Shown piece by piece: positions 35,090-46,521 of a stretch of DNA of 64,000 nt (positions within the stretch are counted from its first letter, which is position 1; every line of letters starts with the position of its first letter). Source of the stretch: Prunus persica (lineage: Eukaryota; Streptophyta; Magnoliopsida; Rosales; Rosaceae); contig NC_034011.1 of the NCBI RefSeq assembly GCF_000346465.2, forward strand, positions 5,174,440 through 5,238,439, given 5' to 3'. The notes beneath the pieces were generated by a model that saw only the letters and a program-made list of their open reading frames with translations, did not search any database and was not told the DNA's origin. The translations under genes were made by a program, and so were the position numbers.

Positions 35090-35345
35090 TGATAAAGAGC
35101 GACAATATTTTATTGATAAGAGAAACATAAAAAATTACAAAGCCACTATGATGCCAAAGATGGATAAATCTTCTCTAGAGACCAAACGCAACAAGAAGTT
35201 GGATTGATCAAGAGCATGTGGCTTGCAATAAAGGCTAAGAGAGAACATAGAGCTGGTTGACCTGTAATAACATTATAAGCCGATGAACATTCGATTATTA
35301 GGAATGTTGTGTATACGGTTGTTCGTTGAGTTGTCATTCCAAGTG
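35090..35345 (-). repeat. LINE-like 3' tail fragment
   Basis: On the minus strand it ends TTATCAATAAAATATTGTCG, resembling the tail at 39300. It lies against the left edge of the gypsy relic and may have truncated it. No coding motif was recognised. Confidence 0.35.
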
Positions 35346-35349
35346 CAGA

Positions 35350-37504
35350 GTCAGTGTGATGCTTCTGATGGAGTGAATGTTGTCTATAGTGAACTCGAGC
35401 AAGGGAGTGGACACATGCTTAACTCTTTCTCGAGATATCTTTATTTACTAAAAAACTAGCGTAAAAATGATGTTGATTGAGTTGCCTGCGTCAATGAAGA
35501 CCCTTTTCACAAAATAATTGGTGATCTCAACTTGGATTATGCATGGGTCATCATGCGGATGAATTACACCTCTTTCCTCCTCCTCATTAAAGGTGATCGC
35601 CGAGTATCTGAGCTTGTGTGATTTCTATGTGCGATAGCCTGGACCAATACAGAGTGCCTCGAGCCCATCTTGAGTACGTCGTGCGTACTTATTCTGCACC
35701 TTGTTGGAGTCCCTAGCTAAGTAACCCTGCCTGAAATAACATTGATATCTTTTTTAGCTAGAGATTGCTTGTCTGATGTGTTGTCATGTTGTTTTACTTG
35801 CTTCTTTTATGCCACAAAGGGGATTAAATAACCTCGTCTAATTAGTGCTTCAATTTCGTCCTGGAGTTTGTAACATTTGGTATGACCGTTCTCATGATGA
35901 TATTTGCAATATCAATTTGGATAATTTTTTCCTTTGGTAAACCATGAAGGTCGAGGTTTTGGCAACTCAGCTTGAATGTGTAAGAAAACCTCCTCATGAT
36001 TATTGTTCAACATGGTGTAGTTGTCAAACCGTGGTTGGTACAGATTTTGGGGTTAATCTCGGTCTCTCCCACCTCACCTAAAAGTCTCGAATCTCCTTTT
36101 CTTATCATTTGGCTTATCACGTATCTATCCCCTACATTAGACCGTGATGGATCTTTCCCTTTTGATGTGTCATACGTCATCTCCTCAGCAATTACATAAC
36201 AATATGCCTCGAATTCCAGGCCTTCATAACTCTTAGGTGGGAATTTGTTGACATAGACAAGGAAAGGTCCCCTTTAAAACCCAGTTAGAAAGGCAATATA
36301 GGTCGTATCTATGGAGACAGTTAGGATGCTAGTTACTTCTCTAGTGAAGATGTTGATGAAGTCTTGCAACTTTTCGTTAGGGCCTTGCTTGATGCTAAGA
36401 AGGTTCTTTAAAGCAAATAGAAATTGATTGACGAAACTCTATTTGAGATGGTCAAATGAGCTGATGGAGTCCGACTTCAAGGACTTGAACCAATCCTTAG
36501 CTGATCCTTCTAGGAGCAAAGGGAAAGCTTGACACTTCATGACATTTTCAGCATCTTTCACATTCATCCAGTACCCGAAGTCATTCAGGAAGTCCACCAA
36601 GTCAGTAGTCCCATCATAGAGTTGCATCTTGGGCTGTTTGAAATCATTTAAGAGCTTGAATTCAAGGATGTCCTTCATGAATTGTAAGGTGCCAGATATC
36701 ATGGTCAGGTCGAGTGGTCTTGGGCCTCGCTCATGGTCGAGGGTTGCTAGACGGGTTTCTAGCTTCTGATCCATCTCATCTTGCATTCGTTTCATGGCTT
36801 CCAAAATTCTACCTTCTTTAGCATGGTCGTCATCATTAAGGCGTAGTTCAACTAATTGTGACTATTGACTTCATGATCATGATAATGATCACGATCACGA
36901 TTGACCTCATAGTCATGGTCATGATTGACCTCACAATCACGATCACAGTTGACTTTGAGATCATGATCACGAGGTTGAGCTTATTAAGCTTTCTTCTTTT
37001 CAAGTAAGTCTCTTAGGTCAAGATAGTTCTTCTGGCATTCGGCTTGCATGTGAGATAAATAAGAGAATGAGCCGTAAAGGCTAGGCTCAAAAGTTTGTAG
37101 CTTCCCACTTTTCGTTCCATCAGGAGATTGGGATGGCTTTCCTCCTCGTCTTCATATCTCTCACATTGAGGTTCACCTAGGCGTTAGGGCCCATCACATC
37201 AATGATCTCCATGTTCTGAACGCCACTCTTCTAGCCTTCATTGTCTTCCTATACGGGTCTTCTCGACTTCTTCCCTGACCTCATTGTTCTGATCTCGGAG
37301 TTCGTTTATTTCTTTCCTCATCAACTTTAGGTAAGTCTCAATGTTAGTTAGACAATTAGATTTCTTTTTTCCTTTCCTCAGGGCATCGAGGGTGACGGGT
37401 TCGTCGGGGTTGGACTTTTGACTCATGGTGATGAGCAAGTAGTTGTTGTCAAAAAACTTAGATGAAAATCAACAAGAAGTAGATTCCTATAGACGACGCC
37501 AAAC
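35350..37504 (-). pseudogene. Ty3/gypsy relic: gag and protease region
   Basis: Reading leftwards on the minus strand from the LTR at 37505: a short N-terminal gag frame (37438-37238), a gag core (36804 to about 36270, with FLNDFGYWMNVKDAENVMKC and AKDWFKSL, typical of the Retrotrans_gag fold), then a protease-like stretch near 35560-35460 (HDDPCIIQVEITN, then FIDAGNSINIIF) with the D-A-G active-site motif. Frames are broken. Reverse transcriptase and integrase are absent, so the element was truncated on the left, next to the fragment at 35090-35345. Confidence 0.7.
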
Positions 37505-37970
37505 TGTTGATGCCTAAAATTGGTTCAACAAAAGATGACTTATTCAAGATCGAGGTTGGGCAATTCTTCTGCACGAGGTCAGCGTGACCAACCAAGCAGT
37601 CCTCCAGAACTTGCAAAATAGAAAAGCTAACAGTGGGTGACACCGGTGTGGTGCCAGCCAAAGGCCCTCTGATGCTTAAGTGAGTCGAATGTTTGAGAGC
37701 AAAAGTGCATAATAGGTTCTAGTGCTTAGAATTGCATACATTTGATGAAGGGTGGTCTCAGCCTTTTATATCATCCCAGACGACCTAGTCCTTCTTGGAG
37801 TAGAACTCCAGAACAACCTAGCCCTCCTTGAACTAGACCTACAAAACAACCTAGCCTCTTTATAGGACTAGGGGTCCTTAAAATGAACACCACGTAAACT
37901 CATTTGATGACCTCATGCACACCAGGCCCAAGCTCATGGACCTATGGGCCTATAAGCCCACCTGGGTCAA
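37505..37970 (-). mobile_element. 5' LTR of the Ty3/gypsy relic
   Basis: The LTR begins TGTTGATGCC on the plus strand. Immediately inside it the minus strand reads TTTGGCGTCGTC, a near match to the TGGCGCC-type primer-binding sites of plant gypsy elements. The right boundary is uncertain because a Tourist-like MITE fragment starts near 37985. No partner LTR is present in the window. Confidence 0.6.
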
Positions 37971-37984
37971 GGTAGAAAAATATA

Positions 37985-38455
37985 TGGCTAGATTTGATGG
38001 GAAATCACTTCTTATGTCATTTTCCAAGGGATGGGAAATGAAGATTCTTTTCTCATATTTGGTAATCCTGATAATGTAACTAAGAAATACCACTTTATTT
38101 CCTTTCACACGTTGATTTGTGTAGGAATGTAAAACAAAGTGTTTAACTTTCCAATTATACAAATATGAAATTTAAAAAAAAGAAAAAAGAAAAAAGAAAG
38201 CATTTAATGCTACATTGTAATTCTAAATTGTAAATGGGGATAATATGGTAATTAAAAATGTATATTTAATGTTGGCTCATTTTCCCAAACTTTCCCATGA
38301 GGAGGAAAACAAAACCCAAGGAGGGAGGAGGACTTCACTTTCCCCTTACTTTTCCATGTGTAAGGTAACGATTTCCCATGAGTGGACTTATCAAACATGG
38401 AAAAATAATTAATTTCCTATCCCCAAACCTCTTTCTCAATGAACCAAACAAGGCC
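37985..38455. mobile_element. 5'-truncated Tourist-like MITE
   Basis: The body matches the element at 45490-45973 in the same orientation (AAGGGATGG, TTTGGTAAT, CACTTTATTTCC, AACAAAACCCAAG, CGATTTC blocks). The right end AATGAACCAAACAAGGCC followed by TAA is a proper terminus. The left inverted repeat is missing. Confidence 0.7.
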
Positions 38456-38459
38456 TAAT

Positions 38460-39260
38460 GGTTTCGGAAATATGATGTACCTAATTATTTAATTTTTCAT
38501 CAACAAAAAATTTCTTATTATCTTATTTATAAAAAGAGGTTATGTTTATTTATTTATTATCAATGGTACGTTGCATATTAGGTACCTAGTAACCCAATTG
38601 ACCTAGTATAATGTACCTATTTTTTTAAATCTAAATAATGTATCTATTTTCTCTAATGATGTACCTAGTAAAACAATTTACCTAGTATAATGAACCTTTT
38701 TTCTGCCTAAATAATGTATCTATTTTTAATTTATGAAAAATGTGCAGAATTTTCAATTACACACTGTACCTATTTTCTGACAAAAAAATTCACTTTTATA
38801 TTTAAATAGTACCTATTGTAAATGGTACCTATTTTTATTTTGTAAATAATATATATCTATTCCCTATAAATTATTATTAACCTAATTTTAATTCATGAAA
38901 AAAATGTACATAAATTTTTATTAAGAAAGTAACTGACATTTTTTGTGCGTATAAATAATGGACCTATATTTTCTATAAAGAATGTATCGATATATATATA
39001 TATATATATTATTTTTATAGGTACATTATTTATTGGATATGTAATTGAGGAATTTTTCTGGGTTAAAAATTGTTTAGAAATTGCCAACGGGTTAGAGGGA
39101 GTGCCAACCAAAAGAAATGAGGTGTTTGATATGGTATTAATAGGTAGAATTAATTATAGTTACGGCAGTTAATGACACAATTGAAAATAAATATGAAGGT
39201 AAATGGCATGTATTGTAATTTAGTAAAAATACTAGGACAAATCTATCTTACATGGCAACC
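38460..39260. repeat. AT-rich tract with degenerate TGTACCTA repeats
   Basis: The octamer TGTACCTA or close variants (ATGTACCTAG, GTACCTATTTT, ATGTATCTATT) recurs about a dozen times between 38470 and 38990. The same wording returns at 40450-40500 and 48860-49180 at the left edges of the duplicated units. It looks like an old degenerate tandem or transposon sequence and has no coding capacity. Confidence 0.5.
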
Positions 39261-39289
39261 TATTTAAATTTGGGTTTCAAGTAAAGATT

Positions 39290-40010
39290 TTTTTATAAAA
39301 AAAATAAAAGCAATAGTAATTTTATTGATAACACGGAAAAAAGTACAAAGTAGCCGCAATGCCGAATATGAGTACAACATCTCCAGTAACCAAATACAAA
39401 AATAAATTGGTTTGATCTGGAGAGAATTATGCATACCAGAAAAACCTAAAACCTCCAATTCGGCAGACAAAAGCACTTGTACTCATACCTACAATACAAA
39501 TCCACCGTGCAACAACAGTAACGGCAAATCTGCATCGAAAAGTTGAACACTAAATACAAACATTAGCAAACTCCTATTGAATTTCTGAGAGTTATTAGAC
39601 TAAAATAAACACAGAAACAAATACACCGCACCACCTCTTCTCCAGCAAACCAAAGAGACTCATAGTACCAACATGGCTAAACCTCTTATTTTGCACAAGC
39701 AAATCCGATCCCACACAAACTGGCAACAATCACTTTTCCAACTCCAAACACTGAACTGGGGCAAAATCCATGTGAGTGGACCAAATGCTGCAACAAAATC
39801 ATGGCGTCTACGATGGATAGCAGTACTTGCTTCAAAAACGCAATAAAAACCAAAGAAAAAAGCTGGGTCGACAATACCACACCGTAGCCATCCCAGCGAC
39901 AACAAGACACATCCAAGAACAACAAAAGTCAATAAGGACCTACAATAAAAAACACACAAACAAACAAACAAATTTGAAAGTAGGCGGGTAAGTGTCTAGG
40001 ATATAGTAGT
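39290..40010 (-). repeat. LINE-like non-coding 3' region
   Basis: On the minus strand it ends GTTATCAATAAAATTACTA then an A/T-rich tail. The preceding sequence has chance frames (39971-39660) without motifs. The tail resembles those at 33530 and 35090, so the three are probably related insertions in one orientation. Confidence 0.35.
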
Positions 40011-40794
40011 TGTAAGGGCCTAAATTAAAACAACCATGTTTTTATCTTTAAAACTCATTTTTCCTTACATGCATCCCATTATTCTAGTTTTCTATAAATA
40101 AAATCTTGACATTTATAAGTAAACCCCGATGACTAGGATTCAACTCAACAACTTATCTAACCAAACGTAACTTCTAATTTATTGTTCTTTTTAGATTCCA
40201 AAAGTACCCCTCATTGCAGTTTACCTTTGCTCAATTAATTGTGTTGATTTCTTATTACATTAGTGTTCAATTGATTTGGTGCAATTTAATGATTATTTTT
40301 GCCAAATTGGTAGCATTTAATGTTTTTGTTTGTTTCTCTTACAATTCATTTGTCTTCTTTTGGCTTGGGATGTTTCCTTTTTTGCAATATATTCAATTTC
40401 ATTCCATCAATGCTTACGAATTCTCTTTAATATTTTCATTTATAGATTAATGTACCCATTCATTTAAATTCAAAATTACTATGTACCTATCTATTTACTC
40501 ATGTATTAGATATGTAGGTTTTTTTTTTTTTGGCACATATCACCATAATTTTCGGATAGACAATTACCTAATCAATACTTTTTAGGCAAAAAGATTAATT
40601 TGTAAGTGGCATATTTTCATTCTTTTTTTTGTTAAAAGGGGGTCAAACCCCAAAACAACAAAAAACTTAGCCAGAGGCTAAACTAACCCAACGAGTTCTC
40701 GGAACTCCTAGTAAGTCATCAACTAATAAAGAACCAAGCCAGCTTGGAGCAGCATCAAGCACACACAGCCCAAGATCAAGATTATGGCTCCAGT

Positions 40795-42863
40795 CACTAC
40801 AAAAAAATTGAGCAATAGTCACCTTTTTTTTTTGTTGTGATTTTTAAAATCATTGGTCACCTTTATTGGTGACTAAAAGTTTTAGTAACAATGCAGTTAC
40901 AAATTTTGAGTTGGTGAGATTTGTGACCGTTACTATTTGCCTTTGTCACCATTAATAAAGAGAGTGACAAACAATATGTTGACTTTTCAGCTACCTTTAC
41001 ACTTATATTTTATTATTATTTTTATCTTTAATTAGTTTAATAATTTTATGAATTATATATGTTTTAAATAATTACAATTTCCTTTTAATATACTTTAATG
41101 GCATAATAACAGTAATTCTTTTTCTTTTTTTTTTCTCTGATAAGATAATAATAATAATTCCTTGGTAATGCACTTCATGTGTAAAAGAGACCTCTAATAT
41201 TATTATTTAATTAAATATAAATATTCAATTGATACGTACATAATGGTAATTAAGTAGTACAATATTTTCCTAATGAATAAAAAATATGTACAATCCTATA
41301 CAACAATAATACATACACGCCTAAAAAGACCTATAGCTAGTACTTTCTAATCCAAGCAACTGAAGTGTCCTCCATCCCTGTAATTGAAGTGTCCACCATC
41401 CCCGTAAGTAAATCGAAATGACAAAGAAAGAAAGAAAACAGTCCCAAATACTAGCAGTTAGTAGATATCCAAGCTTAAAGAATTACAATCTCACCCTCTT
41501 CTTTTGTAGTTGGTAGCATCAACCGTTCATTTGTCTATGGTGAAGGGATCTGATCATTGTTTGTAGTGAACTAATAGTAGTTCATAGATCATAGTTCAAA
41601 TAGGGAAAGAAAGAGAAAAGGGCAGATCAAAATAAAATAAAATCTAAGAAAATAGAAATCTTGTACTCATCTAAATGAATAACCCCAACCCATCAATGTT
41701 CAAGGAAAGAGAAACCCAGATAAAACAACATCTTTAAAACTCAGAAATAGAAAAAGGGGAATTACAAAGAGTATATTAATAAAATAAAATAAATTTAAAA
41801 GGACTTGGGAATAGAGGCGCCTCTAGCAATTCCACCGCCCTTGTAGAACTTGATCTTCCTACATCACAGAATATCAATATTAATATATAAAAAAGTAGAA
41901 AAAAAAGTTTATACAGAAAACAAAATATAAGGAAAGCCATGACTGAAGCAAGCCCTAGATCTCATATATGAGATATAACATCTCAGATTTGAGACATAAC
42001 ATCTCATATTTGAGATTTGATCTAAAAGGACTGCTCAGAGCCAAAGAAACGAGCTAGAAAAACTAGGGAGATAACAAACTCTGTCAAAAGCAAGGAGATA
42101 GCCAAAAAAATGGAGGGATCAGGGTGAAAACCACCGTATTTAAAAAGAAAAAAGTGGTTACTGGGTTGTTTTGAGAGAGAAGAGCTTACAAAAGAAAAGG
42201 GGTTGTTGGGTTGTTTTGGGTTGTCAAAAGCAAGCCCTTTAGAAATTCAACCGCCGCTGTGGAGTAGGTGTAAGAAGATAGTCCTTGAAGAAACCACTTG
42301 GGCAAGAACAAACTGTGTTCTTCAAGAGCGCTGGCAATGGAGTTGCCGTTGGGAATAGATGCGATGTAAAATATACGCAGGGAAGGATGGATGCGACAAG
42401 AAGTTGTACTCTTTTACCAATTAGAAGCAATTGTGAATTGTAATTTTATTGGAGTGTTTTACTGTTTTGCTAGAAGTATTGAAAAATTAATTTAAATTGT
42501 AATAAATTGTTTTCTTTGAATCTGGATAAATTTGTAATACTTTAATCGTTAACCATTGTAATATTTAATTATTATTTTTATACGTATTTCCTTTTTGCTA
42601 TGTTCTATACATATTTAATTGGATTACTATTCTCAAGGAAGATTATCCTCAAATATTATATTCAACAAATTACTGTTCATGTGTCAGTTGGTTTACATTT
42701 ATTATATTTAAATCAATATTCACCAATTCTTTAAAATGTGAGATAATTAATCACAAATAATGGTGACTAGTAACCAAAGTCATTGACCACTCATTCAAAT
42801 GTCACCAAAACTATTTTGCTGCTATAAAAATGTGACTAACGCTTTCTTTTTTTTTTTGTAGTG
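40795..42863. mobile_element. Non-autonomous CACTA (En/Spm-like) element
   Basis: The ends are CACTACAAAAAAA and TTTTTTTGTAGTG, perfect 13-bp inverted termini. Subterminal regions carry many copies of GTCACC/GGTGAC and TTGGTGAC-like blocks in both orientations, as expected of CACTA subterminal repeats. The 3-bp flanks are AGT and ACT read along one strand; removing the element plus one of them keeps the host LINE reading AKWSHN in frame. No transposase frame is present in the 2069 bp. Confidence 0.85.
41958..42016. repeat. Three tandem ATCTCA...TGAGAT palindromes inside the CACTA element
   Basis: ATCTCATATATGAGAT, ATCTCAGATTTGAGAC and ATCTCATATTTGAGAT follow one another with ATAAC spacers. 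The first is a perfect palindrome. Together they look like a small array of dyad binding sites or a slipped duplication. Confidence 0.7.
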
Positions 42864-43489
42864 ACTTAGCCAAACAATCCGCCACAGCATTCATTTCCCT
42901 GTAGATGTGAATCACAGAACAAACACCAATTTATCTCACCATCGCACAACAGCTAGCAATCAAGGAAGCTAGAGGATGGGATCCAAGCCTAGAATGCTGC
43001 TAAACAAGGAGTACAGCCGTAGCAGCATCCATTTACATAGTGAGCCTACGTATGCCTTTAGCAATAGCAAGTTGTAGACCAAAAAACAAGCCCCAAACTT
43101 CAGCTTCCAGAATCTGCCCCTTACCAAGGTTCACAGCAAAACCCCAGACCCAATCCCCTAAGGAATTACGAATCACTCCTTCGGCACCAATAGAGCCTAA
43201 AGCACACCTTCTAGACCCGTCCACATTAAGCTTAAACTGTCCCAGCTCAGGAGGTTCCCAAGATAGCAAAAGTGGAATTTTAAGAGCCTTTGTATCCCTA
43301 ACCTGGCTAATCGAATACCACTCCCTTACAGCAGCAACAATAATCTTCTCGGGCTCATTACTGACCTCATCATCTATATTAAAAATATGATTATTCCTCC
43401 ATTTTCATAAGACCCATCATATTTTCATTCTTTGTTTAGCTATAATATTATTATTATTGTACATATGTATTATATGTATAGGAATATGC

Positions 43490-44222
43490 TAGCGACACTA
43501 AATTCATGTTCCAAATTTGAGTCCAAAATGACGTGGCATGTGCCATATCATTATATGTTAATTAAAATTGACACATATAGTTAATAGTTATTGACATTTT
43601 ATTTTAACGCAAATTAGGAAAAATAATTTTTTTAGTTAACTTAAAAGTCCACTGCACAACATCATGGCTTTACCACCACCAACCCTCCCTCGGCTGCGCT
43701 GCCAGCAGCAAAACCTCATTGCCCCTCACTACTAGTAAAAAAATTTACTTGTAACGGGAATAGCACTGTTTTGCTATCCCCAACTAATAACACAATGACA
43801 CGTAGAGAAGCTAGGAGCCGAAAACCAAGAGTTGGGATGGAATAATCCAGAAATGAGAGAATTCCTTTCTACTATTGATATTGGTAATAAAGATATAAGA
43901 CTCTTTGTTATTCACATGATATTGGATACAGTGGCAGTGAGGTGCGTCTAGGTTGAAGAGCCACAGAGGTGGTCTTATGGACAGTGCGGTTGTGCGGCGC
44001 TGGGAGGATTGGTGGTGGTAAAACATGGATGTTGTGCGGTGGTGACGTTTAGGTTAGCCTAATTTTTCTAATTTGTGTTAACATAAATTATTAATAAAAC
44101 TCTTAAATACAACATAAATTATTAGTAAAACTGTTAAATACATGCTTCAATTTTAATTAACATAAGATAATGTGGCACATGCCACGTCATTTGAGACTCA
44201 AATTTAGTGCCATAGTATGTAA
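43490..44222. mobile_element. Long inverted-repeat (foldback) element, unit 1 copy
   Basis: The arm CACTAAATTC...GAGTC...ATGACGTGGCATGTGCCA...TTAATTAAAATTGA is mirrored at the right end (TCAATTTTAATTAACATAA...TGGCACATGCCACGTCATTTGAGACTC). The arms are about 200 bp. The middle carries GC-richer 'ACCACCACC / GGTGGTGG' mirrored blocks and half of a smaller MITE. It has no transposase. Terminal duplications are unclear. Confidence 0.65.
43735..43806. repeat. Left half of a foldback MITE
   Basis: This matches the left arm of the complete MITE at 49586-49747 (TTACTTGTAACGG, TAGCACTGTTTTGCTAT, ATAACACAAT) and stops at GACACGTAG, the hairpin centre. The right arm and about 150 bp of adjoining DNA present in unit 2 are missing, so a deletion began at the centre of the palindrome. 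Confidence 0.65.
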
Positions 44223-44413
44223 ATATTTTATAACATTAGGACAATTATTAACCTACATTCAAATTTGGGTTTTTCATAAAAGTTAATAAATAAGTGAGTT
44301 TATGTCTAGAAAATAAGAGTTATAAGGCCTATCTCACAACATCTCATTTTTATTTGTTCTTATTTGGAAGTACAAAATGAGGGATATGCCGTCTCAATAA
44401 TAGTAAACCAAGC

Positions 44414-44676
44414 TTAGTTCTTGGGTGACACGTAAGAATTGGAGCAAGGCCCAGAGCAAGAATCCACACAAGCGTTTACTTTGTCTTCATCTGAAAAAAA
44501 TAATAATAATAAAAGATGAGTCAAATGAGTAAAATCCCACAATTTGTATTATATTGAGCACCACATCTCTAATACGAATATGATTGAACCGAGCTATAAA
44601 GTTGGATATCACCGTTATTAAAGATGTATGATCAAAATGTGGTGCGAAGAGAGTGTGATCCAAGTTTAATGAACAT

Positions 44677-44713
<37 letters not shown>

Positions 44714-44988
44714 AGTTACGTACTAATATTATCTTTTGTGCTAATATTGGAACACAAAGATGTAGCACAACCAAGCTTGCAGTAGTGTTCGGGTTTTGCT
44801 TGGATGTCCGTAGGAATTACGAAGCAGGATTTCAGACATTTTGCAAAGCAGCCAATCTTGTGTTGTTTTATAAAACATACAAGCATGCAACCAGCATAAC
44901 ATTCTTGGAAAGTTGCTTGGGACTGGCCTATGAGCAGCCCCAACAAGAAACAAACGACCACAGCAGACCTAAGCATTTTGCTCTCCAT
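44414..44988 (-). CDS. Thionin-like secreted Cys-rich peptide (unit 1 copy)
   Basis: Two exons, 44988-44724 and 44490-44414, read as 113 codons plus TAA. I chose the ATG at 44988, not the upstream one at 45006, because the paralogue at 46987 starts at the matching Met. A hydrophobic signal peptide (SAVVVCFLLGLLIGQ, about residues 6-20) is followed by twelve cysteines, nine in exon 1 and three in exon 2 (CVDSC...C). This is the pattern of the plant thionin-like protein 2 family, presumed secreted or apoplastic and linked to defence. The frame is intact. A TATA-like TATATAAA lies at 45068-45077 on the minus strand. It is almost identical to the gene at 50463-50997. Antimicrobial activity has not been shown for most family members. 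Confidence 0.82.
44679..44710. repeat. (GA)n microsatellite in the thionin-like gene intron
   Basis: Sixteen GA units lie just beyond the exon 1 donor. The unit 2 copy has only about seven (50706-50719), so the repeat length has changed since the duplication. Confidence 0.9.
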
Positions 44989-45489
44989 TTCTCTTATATC
45001 AAGCACTTAGTTATTAATCTATAATTGACTCAATTCTGAATGGTAAAGCTCCCATGCTCCTAGAAGGGTTTATATAGTGTTGGTGGGAACATCAAGTAGA
45101 AAATGTTGAAAATACCATTTATGAAACTTGGTATATGCCACAGATTAGAATATGCTTAAATTTCAATTTAATATTGATGATAAGATTGTATTCCTTAATG
45201 ACTGTGTCTTCAATACATCTTCCTTATATAATTGCTGATATAAGAACGAATTCTGGAAATATGAGTGATATTGGACATTTGCAATAAATGAGCCTTGGAG
45301 ACTGTCCCGCCTTTGGACCCGTATATAGTGAAAAGCCTGTCCTGGAAGGGTAGTAATAAAAGTATTTCATTTCCATGTTTGGAAACGTTGAGAAATGATG
45401 ATAAGGAAATGTCATTTTATTCCATTCTAATGTTTGGTTTTTGCAGTATTATGAATAAAAAATTGTTCAGTTTTTCAATAATACCCTTA

Positions 45490-45973
45490 GGCCCCGTTTG
45501 GTTCACGAAACGAATTTAAGGGGAAATCATATCCCATGACAATCCCCAAGGGATGGAAAATGGAAGATTCCTTTCTTACGTTTGGTAATACTAGGAAAGT
45601 AACCGGGAAATATCACTTTATTTCCTTTCCTATGTTTGTTTTGAGTAGGAATGGAAAACAAAGTTTGTATAAATTTTTAATTATACCCATATTAAATCAA
45701 ATAAAAAAAGAATGCATTTAATGATATATTGTAATTCCAAATTGTTAATGGGGACAAAATGGTCATGAAAAATATTTATTTAATATTGGCTAATTTTCCC
45801 AAACTTTCCCATGATGAGGGAAAACAAAACCCAAGTTGGGAGGATGTCGCTTCACTTTCTCCCCTACTTTTTCATGGGTCAGACAACGATTTCTCATGCC
45901 TGAACTTACCAAATATGGGAAAGCAATTGATTTCTAATCTCCAAGTCTCTTTTCCCATGAACCAAACGGGACC
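45490..45973. mobile_element. Tourist-like (PIF/Harbinger) MITE
   Basis: The inverted ends are GGCCCCGTTTGGTTC and GAACCAAACGGGACC, flanked by TTA on both sides (45487-45489, 45974-45976), the target duplication of PIF/Harbinger elements. In unit 2 the same site reads CCCTTAACC with a single TTA and no insert (51501-51509), so this is a precise insertion after the segmental duplication. It is 484 bp and non-coding. Confidence 0.92.
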
Positions 45974-46521
45974 TTAACTTTTTATTAGATTATAAAGGAA
46001 AAAATACAAAGTGTTTTTCTAATGTTAAAACATAGTATTTTAAAAATAGAATTCGGGTAAGTTAGTCATAAATATTTGCATTAATAAATGCTTTTCTCCG
46101 AATGGTGCACTTACCAAACATGGGAATGCAATTTCAAACTCAATTTCAAACATGATTTGTCTTTATCTAGAATTAATAGTATTGGATTTTCTTTTCATAA
46201 CTTAATATTTATTTGGATATTATTAAAAATGTTGATAAAACTAATTTTTTTTTCTTCTTCCATTTAGTTATATCCCTTCACTTGGATTGATTTTGAGATT
46301 TCAGAGCCTCGTGTATAAAGGAAAATACTTCGTTCCTTACCATGGAATATTCCGTGTTACTTCCCTTCATGAAAGTCTTGAAATCAATATTAGATTTGAA
46401 ATTAATCTCCCAATTCCAAATCTAGAAAGGGTTGTTCAATTGATCAAACTTTATTCTTATTTGATAGTACAATTGCATGTGAATGGACAAAAGTTACAAA
46501 TTGTTTTCCTCGATCGGGTGC

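Larger units (their letters stand above)
40610..43433 (-). mobile_element. 5'-truncated LINE insertion with 16-bp target duplication
   Basis: CATATTTTCATTCTTT occurs at 40610-40625 and again at 43418-43433. Between them lies the 3' part of an L1-type LINE on the minus strand: an RNase H domain frame (43269-43033 and beyond; LNVDGSRRC, AEGVIRNSLGDWVWGF), a C-terminal part, a short 3' UTR and an A-rich tail at the left end. A CACTA element splits it at 40795-42863. Unit 2 of the segmental duplication lacks the insertion, confirming its borders. Confidence 0.85.

Noticed and set aside
41958..42016. CRISPR-like regular repeats
   Set aside because: Three short palindromes with 5-bp spacers inside a plant transposon; no CRISPR context.
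43040..43390. 116-codon plus-strand frame
   Set aside because: Antisense of the LINE RNase H domain on the minus strand.
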